From positions 62,001 to 126,000 of the forward strand of contig NZ_FCNZ02000013.1 in assembly GCF_001544495.1 (NCBI RefSeq): 64,000 nt of DNA, read 5' to 3'. Every line of letters starts with the position of its first letter. Position 1 is the stretch's first letter. Below, piece by piece: positions 18,974 to 26,923 of the stretch. The notes under the pieces were generated by a model that did no database searches, was not told where the DNA came from, and saw only the letters and a program-made list of their open reading frames with translations. The position numbers and the translations under genes are program-made. The DNA comes from Caballeronia telluris (lineage in GTDB: Bacteria > Pseudomonadota > Gammaproteobacteria > Burkholderiales > Burkholderiaceae).

Positions 18974-20095
18974 TCAAGCCGCCGACAACACCTCGATGAT
19001 CTTCCGCTTGAACGCCTGCCCCTCCGCGTTGAACAGGTGGCAATGCTCGGGCGTCGCGCCGAGCTTGAGCGTCTCGCCGCGCGCGTGCCGTTCGAGCGGC
19101 GGAATCCGCGCGATCAGCCCGTCCGGCGCGACCGGCGTTTCCGCATAGAGATAGGCCGCATCGCCGAGCGACTCGACCGCCATCGTCGTGCTCGACACGC
19201 CATGCTCGACGGTCGCCGCCGTGCCCGCGTGCAGATGCTCTCCCCGGATGCCGACCGTCACCGCATCGCCTACCTTCACCGGCCCCGGCTCGACCGCGAC
19301 CAGTTGCGTCTCGCCGGTCGCGTACTTCACGAGCACGCCGTCGGACATCACCTGCGTGACCGTGCCGTTCAGGAAGTTCATCTTCGGCGAACCGATAAAC
19401 CCCGCGACGAACTTGTTCGCCGGCGCGTGATAAAGCTGGTTCGGCGTGCCCACCTGCTCGACGTTCCCCGCCGACAGCACGACGATCTTGTCCGCGAGCG
19501 TCATCGCTTCGACCTGGTCGTGCGTCACGTAGATCATCGTCGTCTTGAGCTCGTCGTGCAGGCGCGCGAATTCGAGGCGCATCTTCACGCGCAGCGCGGC
19601 GTCGAGGTTCGAGAGCGGTTCGTCGAAGAGAAACACTTTCGGCTTGCGCGTGATCGCCCGGCCGATCGCGACGCGCTGCCGCTGTCCGCCCGACAGCTGC
19701 TTCGGCTTGCGATCGAGCAGGTGATCGATGTGCAGGATCTTCGCGGCATTCTTCACCGCCGCGTCGATCGCCGGCTTCTTTTCGCCCGCGAGCTTGAGGC
19801 CGAACGCCATGTTGTCGTAGAGCGTCATATGCGGATAAAGCGCGTACGACTGGAACACCATCGCGATGCCGCGCTTCGCGGGCGGCAGTTCGTTCACGCG
19901 CGTGCCGTCGATCATCAGATCGCCGGCGCTGATGTCTTCGAGTCCCGCGATCATGCGCATCAGCGTCGACTTGCCGCAGCCGCTCGGGCCGACGAACACG
20001 ACGAACTCGCCGTCGCTGATGTCGAGGTTGACGTTCTTCATCACCTCGGTTTCTTCGTAGCGCTTGTTGATGCCGCGTAAGGTCAGGCTTGCCAT
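18974..20095 (-). CDS. Polyol/sugar ABC transporter ATP-binding protein (UgpC/MalK/SmoK type)
   Basis: 373 residues from the ATG at 20095. Nucleotide-binding domain motifs: Walker A GPSGCGKST, Q-loop VFQSYALYPHMT, signature LSGGQRQRVAIGRA, Walker B VFLFDEPLSNLD and switch THDQVEAMTL. A C-terminal TOBE regulatory domain (about 240-373) with VGIRGEHLH marks the MalK/UgpC group. It powers import by the two permeases upstream. It is the last gene of the importer operon, behind the HAD gene by about 55 bases. The closest known relatives by gene order are the sorbitol/mannitol systems (SmoK/MtlK). Confidence 0.92.
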   Translation of the reverse strand: MASLTLRGINKRYEETEVMKNVNLDISDGEFVVFVGPSGCGKSTLMRMIAGLEDISAGDLMIDGTRVNELPPAKRGIAMVFQSYALYPHMTLYDNMAFGLKLAGEKKPAIDAAVKNAAKILHIDHLLDRKPKQLSGGQRQRVAIGRAITRKPKVFLFDEPLSNLDAALRVKMRLEFARLHDELKTTMIYVTHDQVEAMTLADKIVVLSAGNVEQVGTPNQLYHAPANKFVAGFIGSPKMNFLNGTVTQVMSDGVLVKYATGETQLVAVEPGPVKVGDAVTVGIRGEHLHAGTAATVEHGVSSTTMAVESLGDAAYLYAETPVAPDGLIARIPPLERHARGETLKLGATPEHCHLFNAEGQAFKRKIIEVLSAA

Positions 20096-20152
20096 GATGT
20101 GTCTCCCATGCATCCGATGCCGATAAGGCTGGTGAGGCCGTGACTGCGGCCC

Positions 20153-20869
20153 CTAACGAATTTCGAAAGTCGCGTTCTGCAACCACTCGCCAGCGAGCGC
20201 GGGCAGCCGCTTCATGTCGTCGAAGACGACGCTCGCGCCCGCGCGCCGCAGCGCATCGATTTGTCCTTCGGTCGCGTGCCCGCCGCCGATGAAGCCGAGC
20301 ACCGCCATGCCCGCCGCCCGCGCCGCAGTGACGCCCGTCACGCTGTCCTCGACCACGAGGCAGTGCGCGGTCGACACCCGGAGCGTGCGCGCCGCGGCGA
20401 GGTAGACGTCGGGCGCGGGCTTGGGGTTCTCCACCATGTCCGCGCAAAAACGCCGCTCGCCGAAGAAGCGCACGAGGCCCGTGCGCTTGAGCACGGTCTC
20501 GACATAGGGCGTAAAGCTGTTGCTCGCACAGGCCTTCCGAAGCGGAATCGCCGCCAGCGCCTCGGCGATGCCCTCGACCGCCGGCGCCTCGACGGCGGCC
20601 GCTTCGACCGCGCGCCGGATCGCGTCGATCTGCTCGTGCGTCAGCGTGCGGTTGAGCGTGTCGGCGGTGCTCGCGAGCACGCCCTCGATGCGCAGGCCGA
20701 GCAGCGGCATCACGACCGGCTCGACATCGACGCCCGGCCACAGCGCATGCAGCTCCGAAACGAGCACCCGCGCCGCGACCGCCTCGCTGTCGATCAGCAC
20801 GCCGTCGCAGTCGCAGATCATCAGGCGATCCGCGTGTTCGGCCGGGTTGGAAGTGAGGTTCAGGTTCAC
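20153..20869 (-). CDS. HAD-superfamily phosphatase of the polyol operon
   Basis: 238 residues from a GTG at 20869 with GAGG eight bases ahead. All four HAD motifs are visible: CDCDGVLIDSE (nucleophile Asp and acid/base Asp), SNSFT (motif II), NPKPAPDVYL (motif III Lys) and VVEDSVTGVTAA (motif IV). The cap type is subfamily IA, as in phosphoglycolate and beta-phosphoglucomutase-like phosphatases. It sits inside the importer operon, so a sugar or polyol phosphate is a plausible substrate, for example to relieve phosphosugar build-up. The exact substrate is unknown. Confidence 0.85.
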   Translation of the reverse strand: MNLNLTSNPAEHADRLMICDCDGVLIDSEAVAARVLVSELHALWPGVDVEPVVMPLLGLRIEGVLASTADTLNRTLTHEQIDAIRRAVEAAAVEAPAVEGIAEALAAIPLRKACASNSFTPYVETVLKRTGLVRFFGERRFCADMVENPKPAPDVYLAAARTLRVSTAHCLVVEDSVTGVTAARAAGMAVLGFIGGGHATEGQIDALRRAGASVVFDDMKRLPALAGEWLQNATFEIR

Positions 20870-20879
20870 GAGCCCGGCC

Positions 20880-21728
20880 TCACTTCACGGCGCCGAAGGT
20901 CAGACCGCGCACCAGTTGCTTCTGCGACAGCCAGCCGACGATCAAAATCGGTGCGACCGCGAGCAGCGATGCCGCCGAGAGCTTCGCCCAGAACAACCCT
21001 TCGGGGCTCGAATACGACGCGATGAAGACGGTCAACGGCGCCGCGTTCGAGCTCGACAGGTTGATGCTCCAGAACGCCTCGTTCCACGAAAGGATCACGA
21101 GCAGCAGTCCCGTCGATGCGAGTCCCGGCAGCGACATCGGCATCAGCAGGTAGATGATCTCCTGCCAGGTCGTCGCGCCGTCGATGCGCCCTGCTTCGAG
21201 AATGTCGCGCGGCACTTCGTTGAAGTACGTGAACGCCATCCACACGGCAATCGGCAGGTTGATCAGCGTGTAGACGATGATGAGGCCGGTCACGGTATCC
21301 AGCAGCCCCGTGTTCTTCCACAGCAGGTAGATCGGCACCAGCACGCCGACCGACGGCATCATCTTCGTCGACAGCATCCACAGCAGCACCTTTTGCGTCT
21401 TCTTCGTCGGGAAGAACGCCATCGCGTAGGCGCACGGCACCGCGAGCAAGAGGCAGATCACCGTGACGCCGAGCGAGATCAGCACCGAGTTCAGCGCGAA
21501 GCCGAAGTAGTTGCTGCGCGCGAGCACCTCGCGAAAGCTCTCGAGCGTCGGCGTGAAGAAGAGCGACGACGCATACGCCTGCTGCTCGGTCTTGAACGCC
21601 GTGATGGTCATCCAGAAGATCGGGAAGAACAGCAGGATCGCAAAGAACCACGCGAAGATGCCGGGAATGGCGCGCTTGACCGTGTCCAGGACCGGTACGG
21701 ACGGGGTGGCGGTAACGGGATGGCTCAT
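20880..21728 (-). CDS. Polyol/sugar ABC transporter permease (MalG-like)
   Basis: 282 residues, about six membrane segments. The EAA coupling motif reads EAGRIDGATTWQEI near residue 190 and the C-terminal half has the ILSWNEAFW block typical of MalG-type permeases. An N-terminal first helix (IFAWFFAILLFFPIFWMTITAFK) is clear. The ATG at 21728 has GGGGAG upstream and overlaps the stop of the other permease gene (ATGA), so the two inner membrane subunits are coupled one to one. Confidence 0.92.
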   Translation of the reverse strand: MSHPVTATPSVPVLDTVKRAIPGIFAWFFAILLFFPIFWMTITAFKTEQQAYASSLFFTPTLESFREVLARSNYFGFALNSVLISLGVTVICLLLAVPCAYAMAFFPTKKTQKVLLWMLSTKMMPSVGVLVPIYLLWKNTGLLDTVTGLIIVYTLINLPIAVWMAFTYFNEVPRDILEAGRIDGATTWQEIIYLLMPMSLPGLASTGLLLVILSWNEAFWSINLSSSNAAPLTVFIASYSSPEGLFWAKLSAASLLAVAPILIVGWLSQKQLVRGLTFGAVK

Positions 21729-22660
21729 GACTCGTACTCCCCTTTCAGGTTCTTCGCGAGCATGCGCACGAGGAAGAACGCGACGATGTTCGCCAGCACG
21801 ACCGCGAGAATGCCGCCCGCGGACGCGAGACCGACGTCGAACTGTTGCAGGCCGAGCGAATAGATCAGGTACGACAGGTTGGTCGTCGCGGTGCCGGGAC
21901 CGCCGCCCGTCGTCGTGTAGATTTCAGCGAAGATCGACAGCAGGAAAATGGTTTCCATCATCACCACGACCGCGATCGCGCGCTTGAGGTGCGGCAGCGT
22001 GATGAAGAAGAACATCGCGAACGGCCCGGCGCCGTCGATGCGCGCGGCTTCCTTCTGTTCCTGGTCGAGCGACTGAATGGCCGTGAAGAGGATCAGGAAC
22101 GCGAACGGCAGCCACTGCCACGCCACGATGATGATCACCGCGAAGAGCGGATACTGCGCGAACCAGTCGATCGGCTGCATGCCGAGCGCGAGCATGCCCT
22201 GCGCGATGAGCCCGTACACCGGATGCAGGATCATGTTCTTCCAGATCAGCGCGCTGACGGTCGGCATCACGAAGAACGGCGCGATCACGAGCAGCCGCGC
22301 GATGCCCTGGCCGATGAACTTGCGGTCGAACAACACCGCGAGCAGCACGCCGCCGATCACGGTGATCGCGAGCACCGAGCCGATCAGCGTCAGCGTGTGG
22401 CCGATCGACGGACCGAACGCGGGGTCGGTGGCGAGGAAGTGATAGTTGTCGAGGCCGGCGAAGCCTTTGACATCGGGATTAAGCAGGTTGTAGCGCGAGA
22501 ACGAATACCAGATCGTCATCGCGAGCGGGATCGCCATCCACAGGAACAGCAGTCCGGTCGACGGCGAGATGAGCCAGCGGACCGACTTCGCGCGGCGCTT
22601 GTCGCGCTCGGCCGCCGATTCGGCGTAGTGCTCCGTCATGGGGGGATTCAGTTGACTCAT
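21725..22660 (-). CDS. Polyol/sugar ABC transporter permease (MalF-like)
   Basis: 311 residues. A charged N-terminus (about 1-28) precedes six membrane segments. The EAA motif is QKEAARIDGAGPFAMF, followed by ITLPHLKRAI. It forms the membrane channel with the permease encoded just downstream. The start is the ATG at 22660 with GGTG ahead. An 11-bp hairpin lies between this gene and the binding-protein gene and probably sets their expression ratio. Confidence 0.92.
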   Translation of the reverse strand: MSQLNPPMTEHYAESAAERDKRRAKSVRWLISPSTGLLFLWMAIPLAMTIWYSFSRYNLLNPDVKGFAGLDNYHFLATDPAFGPSIGHTLTLIGSVLAITVIGGVLLAVLFDRKFIGQGIARLLVIAPFFVMPTVSALIWKNMILHPVYGLIAQGMLALGMQPIDWFAQYPLFAVIIIVAWQWLPFAFLILFTAIQSLDQEQKEAARIDGAGPFAMFFFITLPHLKRAIAVVVMMETIFLLSIFAEIYTTTGGGPGTATTNLSYLIYSLGLQQFDVGLASAGGILAVVLANIVAFFLVRMLAKNLKGEYES

Positions 22661-22684
22661 GATCGTGTCACCTCTCGATGATGC

Positions 22685-22721
22685 GCGGGCCGCACCGCGC
22701 TCTCAGTCGAGTGCGGCCCGC
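22685..22721 (-). promoter_or_regulatory. Intercistronic hairpin between binding-protein and permease genes
   Basis: GCGGGCCGCAC (22685-22695) is the exact reverse complement of GTGCGGCCCGC (22711-22721), giving an 11-bp stem with a 15-base loop. No T-run follows, so it is more likely an RNA-stabilising or partial-stop structure, as seen downstream of other periplasmic binding-protein genes, than a full terminator. Confidence 0.65.
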
Positions 22722-22755
22722 TTCACTGCGTTGGGTTCAGCAATAACGTCCGTGC

Positions 22756-24117
22756 TTATTTCTGATACCCCGCCTGTTTCACCGCGCGGTCGGCGGTGGC
22801 GTTGCCGGCCTTCAGCGCCGCGTCGACGGTGGTCTGCCCGGCGACGACACCCGAGATCGACTGCCCGACGACCGTACCGAACGACTGGAACTCCGGAATG
22901 CCGACGAACTGGATGCCGCTATACGGCACCTTCTTCAGCGACGCATCGTTCGGATCGGCCGATTCGATCGCCTTCAGCACGAAGTCGCCGAAGGGCGCCG
23001 CCTGCTTGTACTCGGGACGCGCGTAAGTCGACTTGCGCGTGCCCGGCGGCACCGACGCCCAGCCTTCGTCCTTGCCGACCATCTCGATGTATTCCTTCGA
23101 GGTCGCCCACGCGATGAACTTCTTCGCGGCGTCCTGCGACTTCGACGTCTTCGGGATCGCGAGCGACCACGACCACAGCCAGTGCGAGCCTTTCGGCGTC
23201 ACCGCGACCGGCGCCGCCGCGAAGCCGATCTTGTCGGCCACCTGCGACTGCGACTTGTTGTAGAGCATGCCGGCCGCGACCGTCGCGTCGATCCACATCG
23301 CGCACTTGCCCGAGGACATCAGCGTGAGGTTCTCGTTGAAGCCGTTCGAGCTGGCTCCCGGAGGGCCGTCGGTCTTTAGCAGATCCGCGTAGAAGCCGAC
23401 CGCCTTCTGCCATTCGGGCGTATCGAGCTGCGCCTTCCAGTTCTCGTCGAACCAGCGGCCGCCGTAGGTGTTCACCACCGTCGACACGAACGCCATGTTC
23501 TCGCCCCAGCCCGCCTTGCCGCGCAGGCAAATGCCGTACTGGCCCTTCGACTTGTCGGTGAGCTTGTCGGCGAACTGCTTGATCTGGTCGTAGGTCGGCT
23601 GGTCGGGCATCTTCAGGCCGGCCGCCTGGAACAGGTCCTTGCGGTAGTAGGTCATCGAGCTTTCGACATAGAACGGCAGCGCGTACAGCTGGCCGTTGTA
23701 CGAGAGACCGTCGCGGGCGGTCTTCACGACATCGTCGAGATCGTAGGACGCGGGCAGGCCGGTGATCGGCGAGAGCCAGCCGCGCTTGCCCCAGAGCGGC
23801 GCTTCATAGGTGCCGATCGTCACCACGTCGAACTGGCCGCTGTTGGTTGTGATGTCGGTCGTGGCGCGCTGGCGCAGCACGTTCTCCTCGAGGATCACCC
23901 ACTTGAGCTGGATGTCGGGATTCGCCTTCTCGAACGCCGGGGCGAGCTTCTTCAACTCGATCATGTCCGGATTGTTCAGCGTGGCGACCGTGACGGTGGT
24001 GGCGGCCTTCGCCGTCATGGAACCGAGCGCGGCCGCGGCGAAGGCGGCAAGGGCCAGCGCGCGGGCAGCCGTCGTGCGGCCCTGCAATGCTCGAACGTTG
24101 AATTGGGCGCGTTTCAT
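22756..24117 (-). CDS. Polyol/sugar ABC transporter substrate-binding protein
   Basis: 453 residues. A signal peptide (positively charged start, then ARALALAAFAAAALGSMTAKAA) directs it to the periplasm. The mature part is a family 1 extracellular solute-binding protein: TVTVATLNNPDMIELKKLAPAFEKANPDIQLKWV, then FDVVTIGTYEAPLWGKRGWL, then YALPFYVESSMTYYRKDLF. This matches the mannitol/sorbitol-binding SmoE/MtlE type by memory. GGAG lies about nine bases before the ATG. It is the first gene of the importer operon, and has its own upstream region of 361 bases. Confidence 0.92.
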   Translation of the reverse strand: MKRAQFNVRALQGRTTAARALALAAFAAAALGSMTAKAATTVTVATLNNPDMIELKKLAPAFEKANPDIQLKWVILEENVLRQRATTDITTNSGQFDVVTIGTYEAPLWGKRGWLSPITGLPASYDLDDVVKTARDGLSYNGQLYALPFYVESSMTYYRKDLFQAAGLKMPDQPTYDQIKQFADKLTDKSKGQYGICLRGKAGWGENMAFVSTVVNTYGGRWFDENWKAQLDTPEWQKAVGFYADLLKTDGPPGASSNGFNENLTLMSSGKCAMWIDATVAAGMLYNKSQSQVADKIGFAAAPVAVTPKGSHWLWSWSLAIPKTSKSQDAAKKFIAWATSKEYIEMVGKDEGWASVPPGTRKSTYARPEYKQAAPFGDFVLKAIESADPNDASLKKVPYSGIQFVGIPEFQSFGTVVGQSISGVVAGQTTVDAALKAGNATADRAVKQAGYQK

Positions 24118-24478
24118 GTTGTTTCGTCTCCTTTTTCGTGAGCACGGGCACTCGTGCTGCGTGGCTTGCCTGATAGCAGGCTCGATGCGGTTGGTTATGG
24201 ATAGTGCGGGTCGCCCGATGCGTATTCACGCGCCTTAAACAGCACGAGACGCATCGCGTTGCGACTCCCTCTATGTGTTGCCGACAAAGCTGCCCTGATG
24301 ATGCAAGTTACCGATGCATGTAGCGGCATGCGCCGCCGTTCGATTGCGTTCCGGCCGTCGTTCGGTCCTGCGCCGTTCCAATATAGACGGCGCGAGTAGA
24401 CGGCGCGAGAAGGCAATCAAGTGAAGCCAAGCCGGATGACACGGCGGGCGGCGCCTGCATGCGCCCCGGCGCGCGCGA
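24118..24478. promoter_or_regulatory. Gene-free control region of the importer operon
   Basis: 361 bases between the binding-protein gene and the short-chain dehydrogenase gene, both on the minus strand. No credible gene is present. AGCACG/CGTGCT (24141-24158) forms a short dyad near the start of the importer operon. GATGCA occurs twice around 24299-24316. A 13-base sequence is duplicated in tandem at 24384-24409. The region likely holds a separate promoter for the importer operon. Confidence 0.5.
24384..24409. repeat. Tandem duplication of a 13-base unit
   Basis: TAGACGGCGCGAG occurs twice back to back (24384-24396 and 24397-24409), with no mismatch. It lies about 70 bases downstream of the dehydrogenase stop, in gene-free DNA. 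It may be a replication slip or a paired protein-binding site. Confidence 0.7.
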
Positions 24479-25252
24479 TCAGCTCATCCAGTTGCCGCCG
24501 TCCACGTTCAGGGTCTGCGCGGTGATGTAGTCCGAATCCGCCGATGCGAGAAAGAGCGCGGCGCCCGTCAGATCCGCGGGCAATCCCATGCGGCCGAGCG
24601 GCACTTCCTCGCCGACGAGCCGCTTCTTCTCGCCGAGCGGCCGGTTCTCGTACTTCGCGAAGAGCGCGTCGACCTGCTGCCACATCGGCGTATCGACGAC
24701 GCCCGGCGCAATGCCGTTCACGTTGATGCGCGCCTTCGCGAGCGCGAGCGCCGCCGACTGCGTATAGCTGATGACCGCTGCCTTGGTCGCGCAATAGTGC
24801 GATACGAGCGCCTCGCCGCGCCGGCCCGCCTGCGACGACATGTTGATGATCTTGCCGCCGCGTCCCTGCTCGACTAAGCGCCGCGCGACCGTCTGCATCA
24901 GGAAGAACATGCCCTTCACGTTGACCGCGAAGAGGCGGTCGTAGACGTCCCAGGATTCGTCGAGGATCGGGCGCATATCGAAGAGCGCCGCATTGTTGAA
25001 GAGAATATCGACGCCGCCGAAACGCTCGACCGTCGACTCGACGATGCGCTGAATGTCTTCGCGCTTCGTGACGTCGGCGCGCAAGGCAAGCACGCGATCG
25101 GCGGTGGCGGTGAACCGCTGTGCCAGCTCGCCTGCGTCCTTCACGTCGACGACGACGACTTTCGCGCCTTCGTCGAGATACCGCCTGGCAACCGCCTCAC
25201 CGATGCCGCTCGCCGCGCCGGTGATGATCGCGACCTTGTCTTGCAGTTTCAA
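24479..25252 (-). CDS. Short-chain polyol dehydrogenase (sorbitol/L-iditol 2-dehydrogenase type)
   Basis: 257 residues, classical SDR. Cofactor motif TGAASGIG near the N-terminus, NNAA, catalytic Ser in NMSSQAGRRGEALVSHYCATKAAV with the YxxxK pair, and the ending AQTLNVDGGNWMS. The long stretch SQAGRRGEAL..YCATKAA and the ending closely recall SmoS sorbitol dehydrogenase of Rhodobacter. It would oxidise sorbitol, galactitol or iditol to a ketose with NAD. The start is a TTG at 25252 with GGAG six bases ahead. It stands first on the minus strand of the polyol cluster and gives the cluster a second dehydrogenase of unrelated fold. Confidence 0.88.
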   Translation of the reverse strand: MKLQDKVAIITGAASGIGEAVARRYLDEGAKVVVVDVKDAGELAQRFTATADRVLALRADVTKREDIQRIVESTVERFGGVDILFNNAALFDMRPILDESWDVYDRLFAVNVKGMFFLMQTVARRLVEQGRGGKIINMSSQAGRRGEALVSHYCATKAAVISYTQSAALALAKARINVNGIAPGVVDTPMWQQVDALFAKYENRPLGEKKRLVGEEVPLGRMGLPADLTGAALFLASADSDYITAQTLNVDGGNWMS

Positions 25253-25496
25253 GGCTGTCTCCGAATTCGTTTTTCCGGCCGTCGCACCGAGCGAACGCTC
25301 TGCATGCGAACAATTGCTCTCTCTTTGATCGAATGATCGGCGACGCGCCGGGCGCTGTCAAGGCGCGTCGCGATCTTTCGATGCTGCGGCGCGCCATCTC
25401 GTTATCTTCGGGAAAACCCCTGCTGGCGCGGCTGACAGCGCGACGACAGGCATTTCGGGGAGCCGCGCGCCGTGCAAGTTCGGCATGCAGAAGCGC

Positions 25497-25514
25497 GTGA
25501 TACGTTATATCATC
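25497..25514. promoter_or_regulatory. Zur-box-like operator upstream of zur-znuACB
   Basis: TGATA (25498-25502) and TATCA (25508-25512) form a dyad around CGTTA, and the whole TGATACGTTATATCA resembles zinc-uptake regulator boxes of Proteobacteria (TGTTATA-type palindromes). It is AT-rich in a GC-rich context and lies 30 bases before the zur start. Zinc-dependent autorepression of the operon is the simple reading. Confidence 0.65.
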
Positions 25515-25543
25515 TCGGAACTTTTTAACGCCGCCAAACGCTC

Positions 25544-26002
25544 ATGTCCGCGTCCCACGAACAGATGCTCTCGCGAGCCGAACGGCTCGCCGCCGAACGC
25601 GGCCTCGCGCTCACGCCGCTCAGGCGCCAGGTCTACGAACTCGTCCTGCGCGCGCAGAAACCGATCGGCGCCTACGACTTGATCGACGCGATGGAACCGC
25701 ATCGCGGCGGCCGCGTGCCGCCCACGACGATCTATCGCGCGCTCGACTTTCTGGTGGAGAACGGCTTCGTGCACCGGATCGCGTCGAAGAACGCGTTCTT
25801 CGCGTGCTGCGATGTCGGCCAGCCGCACGAAAGCCAGTTCCTGATCTGCGACGAATGCGGCGCGACGCTCGAAATTCCCGGCGACGAACTCGCGTCCACG
25901 CTTTCCGCGAGCGCGCCCGCGCACGGCTTCGAAGTGCGCCATCAGGTCGTCGAACTGAGCGGTGTGTGCAGCGACTGCCAGCACAAGCATCGCGACGCCT
26001 GA
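25544..26002 (+). CDS. zur: Zinc uptake regulator, Fur family
   Basis: 152 residues. The winged-helix part has LTPLRRQVYELVLRAQKPIGAYDLIDAM and PPTTIYRALDFLVENGFVHRI, the standard Fur DNA-recognition region. The dimer part has two CxxC pairs (ICDECG and VCSDCQ) that hold structural zinc, and HESQFLICDEC with the regulatory His. The pairing with a zinc ABC importer and the N-terminal ERLAAERGLALTPLR point to Zur rather than Fur. A Zur-like box lies in front. The next gene starts 40 bases later, so an operon is likely. Confidence 0.92.
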   Translation: MSASHEQMLSRAERLAAERGLALTPLRRQVYELVLRAQKPIGAYDLIDAMEPHRGGRVPPTTIYRALDFLVENGFVHRIASKNAFFACCDVGQPHESQFLICDECGATLEIPGDELASTLSASAPAHGFEVRHQVVELSGVCSDCQHKHRDA

Positions 26003-26041
26003 ACACGATCCAATCCGACCAACCCGACATCCGACAACAAC

Positions 26042-26923
26042 ATGAAAAGACTTGCCATTTTTCTGGCGGGAGCCGCGCTTGCGCTCGGTTTGTGCGGCAG
26101 CGTGGCGGCCCAGAGCGCGCGCATCCCGGTGGTCGCCGCGGAGAATTTCTACGCCGACGTGGTGAAGCAACTGGGCGGCGAGCGCGTCCAGGTGACGAGC
26201 ATCCTCAACAATCCCGACGAAGACCCGCATCTCTTCGAAGCCAGCCCGAAGACCGCACGCGCGCTGCAACACGCGGCGCTCGTCGTCTACAACGGCGCCG
26301 ACTACGATCCTTGGATGGAGAAGCTTCTCGCCGTATCGAAGGGTGAGAAGCGCACGACGATCGTCGTGGCGAATCTCGTCGGCAGGAAGTCCGGCGACAA
26401 CCCGCATCTCTGGTATGACCCGGCGACGATGCCCGCTGTCGCGAAGGCGGTGAGCGGCTATCTCGTGCAGGCCGACCCGGCGCACAAGAGCGACTACGAC
26501 GCGCGGCTCGCGACATTCCTCGCCTCGCTGAAGACGATCGACGACCGCGTCGCGTCGCTGCATGCGCACTACAAGGGCGTGCCCGTGACCGCGACCGAGC
26601 CGGTCTTCGGCTACATGGCGGACGCGATCGGCTTCGAGATGCGCAACCTGCGCTTCCAGCTCGCCGCGATGAACGAAACGGAGCCGAGCGCGAGCGACAT
26701 CGCCGCCTTCGAGAAGGACCTGCGCGAGCGGCGCGTACACGTGCTGATCTACAACAGCCAGGCCACGGAAGGGCTGACGAAGCGCATGCTCAAGCTTTCG
26801 AAGGACTGGCATGTGCCGAGCGTGAGCGTCACCGAGACGCTGCCCGCCGGCAAGACGTTCCAGCAATGGATGCTGGCGCAGCTCGACGCGCTCTCCGGCG
26901 CGCTACAGGGATGGCAGCAATGA
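26042..26923 (+). CDS. znuA: Zinc (or manganese) ABC transporter substrate-binding protein
   Basis: 293 residues with a signal peptide (LAIFLAGAALALGLCGSVAAQS). It is a cluster A-I metal-binding protein: VVAAENFYADVVKQLGG, EDPHLFEASPKTA (first His ligand), DNPHLWYDP (second His ligand). At the third ligand position the sequence is TATEPVFGYMADAIG, a Glu instead of the His usual in ZnuA. The acidic His-rich loop typical of ZnuA is absent. Glu at this position is known in PsaA/MntC-type proteins, so the metal preference could differ. The partner genes follow directly and the stop overlaps the ATPase start. Confidence 0.88.
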   Translation: MKRLAIFLAGAALALGLCGSVAAQSARIPVVAAENFYADVVKQLGGERVQVTSILNNPDEDPHLFEASPKTARALQHAALVVYNGADYDPWMEKLLAVSKGEKRTTIVVANLVGRKSGDNPHLWYDPATMPAVAKAVSGYLVQADPAHKSDYDARLATFLASLKTIDDRVASLHAHYKGVPVTATEPVFGYMADAIGFEMRNLRFQLAAMNETEPSASDIAAFEKDLRERRVHVLIYNSQATEGLTKRMLKLSKDWHVPSVSVTETLPAGKTFQQWMLAQLDALSGALQGWQQ

